The position numbers were made by a program, and so were the translations under genes. 64,000 nt of DNA, taken from the NCBI GenBank assembly GCA_011799875.1, contig CM022298.1, forward strand, positions 258,409,757-258,473,756, given 5' to 3'. Shown here in pieces: positions 60,287-64,000 of this stretch. The notes under the pieces are model-generated. The model saw nothing but the letters and a program-made list of their open reading frames with translations. It was not told the origin of the DNA and searched no databases. The stretch comes from Thinopyrum elongatum. Its lineage: Eukaryota; Streptophyta; Magnoliopsida; Poales; Poaceae. The stretch's first letter is position 1; every line of letters starts with the position of its first letter.

Positions 60287-62422
60287 TTGCTCATACCTAT
60301 CTATTCACATGGTCTACTTTGCAAGATATCTGATGCAAGTGACAACCAGAACAGGTCAGAGCAAGAGGCAAATCTGAGTGAGGGCACAAGCCCTAGTAGT
60401 AGCTATGATGATGGCAGCAGGAGCACACCAAGAAATCTGCCTAAAGCTGCCACAAGGACAAGGAAGAAGAAAACCTCAGAGAGTGAGGATGAGGATTTTG
60501 TGGCTGATGAGGAGGTCACTTCAACAAAGAAGAAAGTGCTAAAGCAAGAATACGGCACTGCAGCTGCTACCAAACCAGGTCTCAAGAAGAAAGCCCCTGC
60601 CAGAAGAGCTCCAATGTCAAAAGTCAGAAAATCTACTCAAGAGACTATGACTTTCACTCTTAAACAATCAGATGATGAAGAAGCTGCTGTTGGAAAGAAA
60701 AAGAGAAAGGAGAGAGTGAAGAAGACTATTGCCAAAGTGATTGGCAGACCATCTATGATGGTTGATGATGCAGAAGAGGAGGAAGAGGAACCAGTTGCAC
60801 CTCCTGCCAAGACTCAAAAACTGATGTCTGATGCTATGAAGTCTGCCAACCCCTCCAAGTCCAGGCCCAAAGCTCTATTTCCTGCACCAAAGAGATCAAC
60901 TAGGAACATCCCAGCTACTGAAAAGAACAAGGCCCTAGTGCTAGAAGTCCAAGAGGATGACGAGCCACTAGTGCTCAGAAAGTTGAAGCCAAAGATCCCA
61001 GATCATGATGATGGACATCCAGTTGCTGAAAAAATGAACCTCAGGAAAGACAAAGGTCTGAGGGAATGGAGGAAAGTGGATCCATATTCTCTGAGGAGAA
61101 TAACAGCTTGTGATTATCGTTTCCATACCCATGAACAACAACATTTCTATGAGACAGTGCTACTCGACAAGAAGCCCATCATAAGCAACATGAAGTGGGT
61201 GGATTGGAAGTATATTGATGCAAATGAAGACTACTTCCCCCATGTTCATGAGTGCTTCAGACTAACTAGAGTTGATGCTTTTGTTGGACAAAAGCTTACA
61301 AAATGGAATGATGAGATGGTGATGCAATTCTACTCCACATCACATTTTTATTCGGATGGCAAAATTGTGTGGATGACTGAGAGCACTAGATACCAGTCAT
61401 CTATCTCTGAGTGGGCTTCTCTCATCAATGCCCCATAGGAAGATGAAAATGATGTTGATGTCTATGGGAAACCCAGGATGGATCACACCATTATGGCACA
61501 TATGTACAAGACCATTCCTAACAAGGATTTGGGAACTCGTAAGTATGGATCAATCTACTATTTGCTTGCTGGTTTGGCCACCACAAACTATATTTTGAGG
61601 CACACTCTGTTGCCCAAATCTGGAGATGGGAGAATGATTCATGGCCACTCCATCAACCTGCTCCACTTGTTTGATGTTCCACAGAAATTCAAAGTCATGA
61701 GCCTAATTGTTGAGACAATCAAGAGGACAACTGCTGATCTGAAGAGGTCATGTGGATATGCACCACACATCCAGATGCTTATCAACTCCAAGGTTCATAC
61801 AGGCACATATCTACTTGACAGTGAACACCTACCTCTTCAACCAGAGTTCGAATACAATGAAGTGGTGATGCATGCTTCCCATCCTACTTCAGTTGAGGCT
61901 CAAGAGAAGGCTGAGGCAGCAGCAACAGCAAGAGCAGAAAAGGCAGCAAATGCACCCAATGTCCCAATAGCCAATCTCAAAACAAAGCAAGACCAGATGA
62001 CATATTTGCTGGAGGCAACACTAAGGATTGAGCGAAGCCTGGCCAACTTAGCCAAGAACTAGGAGAGCCTAGAGTGGATAGTGGAAGACAAGATGTATAA
62101 TCTAGATGTCAAGGTCACTGAGATTCAGTCTATTGTTGAACAACTTAGAGTTGATGCTGAGAGTGGAGATGATAGACAGACTACTGAGAGGTATCAGACT
62201 GTGCCAAGGGCACCCAGGTCTTCAGTTGTGCCAGTAGCAGACACCAGGACTACACACTCTGCACCTGCTGCCACTGCTACAGTGCCACCCCCAGTATCAA
62301 CACCACCAGCTCAGCAGACATCAATCGAGGCATTTGCAGAAGCAGCTCTCTCAATGCCATCTACGCACACCGGAGTGACAAGCCAGAAGACCACTTCAGG
62401 AACTCCCGGAGATCGTGCCTAG
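60287..62422 (+). pseudogene. Extra ORF of element G, putative plant transposon protein
   Basis: One frame of about 710 codons, interrupted only by TAG at 61436-61438 and at 62060-62062. Residues 1-250 are low-complexity and charged, with Lys-rich patches (RTRKKKTSESEDEDF, KKKRKERVKKT) suited to nuclear import. Residues about 255-500 form the ordered part: DPYSLRRITACDYRFH, WVDWKYIDANEDYFPHVHEC, RIDAFVGQ-like and AHMYKTIPNKDLGTRKYG segments, then LLPKSGDGRMIHGHSINLLH. I recall this as a domain found in many Triticeae repeats and annotated 'putative plant transposon protein'; no enzyme activity is known to me. The C-terminus is Ala-rich with a short coiled coil, then Thr/Pro-rich. The start is uncertain; an upstream intron or later start is possible. 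Confidence 0.6.
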
Positions 62423-62956
62423 AGTGTCGTATAGCACTATTCCTTTTCAAGCTTTTTGGTAACTTGTTGCCAAAGGGGGAGAAAATGTATAGATCATAGG
62501 CTGAGAGAGAGAGAGAGAGAGTCTCATTCTTTTGCGCGTTAGTTTTTATTGCCAGTTGCTACTTTGTCTGTTTGATTCGTGCTACTTATTGTTTTATGCT
62601 CATGAGATACTTTGTGTGGTTGTGTGATTGATCAGACTATGCTTAATGTGTGATTTATGCCTATCTCCATGATTTCTTGTGTATGATCATTCACTTATGT
62701 ATTTGGTGATGCGTGCATGTTATTTCACTCTTATCAATTTGTGCGCTCCACCAAGATGTATGTGACATGGAAGAGTGACCCATGATCCTAATCGATTGTG
62801 CATTTGCATTCAAACACAAATTTTAAGTAATGCACAAATTCAGGGGGAGCTCTTGCTTATCACATACTTCTCAAAGCGACGATGTATTTCATCCATTTTA
62901 TCACTTGTCGAATCTTTGGTCTATATGTTGTCATCAATTACCAAAAAGAGGGAGAT

Positions 62957-63921
62957 TGAAAGTGCAACTAATCCCCGGGTGGTTTTGGTAATTCACAACA
63001 ACATATAGTTCATTGAACTAATGTCCTTTCGAGATAAATATTTCAGGATGTTCAATGATTGGCATGGCATGGACTAGAGATGTGGACCCCTCAAAATGCT
63101 AAGGACAAAGATTGGCAAATGCTCAAGACTCTTCATCTTTATTTTAGTGATCCAAGATCACACTGAGTCCATAGGAAAGCCAATACTATTAAAAGAGGAT
63201 GAGGTATTGCTTAATGGCTTACTTGCTCAAGTGCTTAGTGATATTGCTCAAAAACCCTCAACCACTTTCTCCATCCAAATATGTCCAAAACCTAAACTCC
63301 AACACGGCCCCACCGATTCTTTCTATCCGGAGCCACCGAGTTCTTATGACATAGCCACAGCCAGAAACCCTAACAGTTCGGTCTGACCGATATGGATCTC
63401 GGTCTCACCGATATGGCCTTGCCAACTCCCTGGTGTCAGTTGCAATTATTTTGGTGTCACCGAAATAGCAATCGGTCTCACCGAGATGGCTTGACCAACT
63501 CTATGTTACCTTATTGCTTCACTTCGGTCTTACCGAGTTGATGCAATCGGTGCCACTGAGATGAGGTTTGCCCTATGCCCTTGCACATCGGTCCCACCGA
63601 GTTGTTCTAGTTGGTCCCACTTAGATTCCTAACATTCACATTTTTGAACTAATTGATGCCACCGAGTTTAAACATTCGGTCCCACCGAGATGAGTCAAAT
63701 GTGTGTAATGGTTGGATTTTGTGTGGAGGCTATATATACCCCTCCACCCCCTTCTCCATTTGTGAGAGAGCCATCAGAACGTGCCTACACTTCCACCATG
63801 CATTTTCTGAGAGAGAACAACCTACTCATGTGTTGAGATCAAGAGATTCCATTCCTACCATTTGAACCTTGATTTCTAGCCTTCCCAAGTTGCTTTCCAC
63901 TCAAATCACTCTTCCACCATA
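62957..63921 (+). repeat. 3' LTR of element G, interrupted
   Basis: TGAAAGTGCAACTAATCC onwards, colinear with the 5' LTR for 965 bp until ACCATA at 63916-63921, where a CACTA-type end begins. The remainder of the LTR is outside the window. Confidence 0.9.
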
Positions 63922-64000
63922 CACTGGTACAGTGAAGTGCTATACAAACGGTTTTTAACCCCTTTCGGCGACGGTGTTCTGAACCGTCGCCTAGTGAGTG
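63922..64000. mobile_element. CACTA-type DNA transposon, first 79 bp
   Basis: Begins CACTGGTACAGTGAAG exactly where colinearity with the 5' LTR of G breaks. CACTG/CACTA termini are the hallmark of this superfamily, which makes 3-bp target duplications; ATA (63919-63921) would be the left copy. A hairpin with perfect 9-bp arms (GGCGACGGT and ACCGTCGCC, 63967-63991) lies inside, consistent with the sub-terminal repeats such elements carry. The rest is outside the window. Confidence 0.7.

Larger units (their letters stand above)
46581..64000 (+). mobile_element. Non-autonomous Copia element G, interrupted by F and a CACTA element
   Basis: The 5' LTR is 46581-48154, followed by a Met-type primer site (TGGTTTCAGAGC, 48157-48168), a Copia gag split by element F, a long non-coding part, an extra ORF of about 710 codons (60287-62422), the polypurine tract CCAAAAAGAGGGAGAT (62941-62956) and a 3' LTR from 62957 that is interrupted at 63922. 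No protease, integrase or reverse transcriptase is seen anywhere between the gag stop (58583) and the 3' LTR, so G depended on another element's pol. Without F the part visible is about 9.2 kb. The right end and its target duplication are outside the window; the left flank is CTTAT (46576-46580). Confidence 0.85.

Noticed and set aside
60287..62422. Interpretation of the large ORF as an ordinary host gene
   Set aside because: It lies between the primer site and the polypurine tract of one Copia element, colinear with its LTRs, and I recall similar domains from repeats; it is treated as element-borne.

Overview
The window looks like intergenic DNA of a large-genome Triticeae grass (wheat, barley or a relative). 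It is almost entirely long LTR retrotransposons nested in one another, of types I recognise from Triticeae (Tekay/Del, Tat/Retand and Athila lineages of Ty3/gypsy, plus two related Copia families). Two DNA-transposon ends (PIF/Harbinger and CACTA) complete the inventory. I see no convincing host gene, rRNA, tRNA or CRISPR array. Lineage assignments come from domain order, primer-binding sites (PBS) and LTR ends read by eye. Family names are not asserted.

Layout. 1-6276: minus-strand Tekay-like element with a 4.2-kb LTR, running off the left edge. 6277-10722: minus-strand Tat element (called A), cut on its left by the Tekay LTR. 10723-13151: 3' part of a plus-strand Tat element of the same LTR family (J1), with an antisense ORF. 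13152-13812: partial LTR, PBS and gag start of another copy (J2). 13813-15382: 3' end of a different Tat family (K), with its own antisense ORF. 15383-21218: Tat element B, truncated at both ends. 21219-42746: Athila-like element D, into which the 16.6-kb Tat element C (25623-42271, target duplication CATGA) inserted. C was in turn entered by Copia element H (34392-40497). 42747-45440: minus-strand Athila fragment E. 45441-45974: Harbinger end. 45978-46580: about 600 bp that I cannot classify. 46581 to the edge: non-autonomous Copia element G, interrupted by Athila-like element F (49045-57248) and, in its 3' LTR, by a CACTA element starting at 63922.

How the genes work together. B and C carry the Tat order gag, protease, reverse transcriptase, two RNase H regions and integrase. 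In both, RNase H and/or integrase is damaged. H has Copia gag, protease, integrase and half a reverse transcriptase. G, F and D carry no recognisable polymerase, so they could only have moved using enzymes supplied by related elements. G keeps a Copia-type gag and a separate ORF of about 710 codons. F keeps an uninterrupted 583-codon ORF with a zinc knuckle.

The most unusual signals are: (1) dense arrays of a short dyad (TCGGT-N3-ACCGA) just upstream of the TATA box in the LTRs of both Copia elements, with a looser copy around a TATA-like site ahead of G's extra ORF; (2) that extra ORF itself; (3) the intact zinc-knuckle ORF of F; (4) polypurine-tract look-alikes repeated inside F and D; (5) a stop codon shared by B and C exactly between protease and reverse transcriptase; and (6) a box in the 3' half of the LTR shared by several unrelated Tat LTR families.
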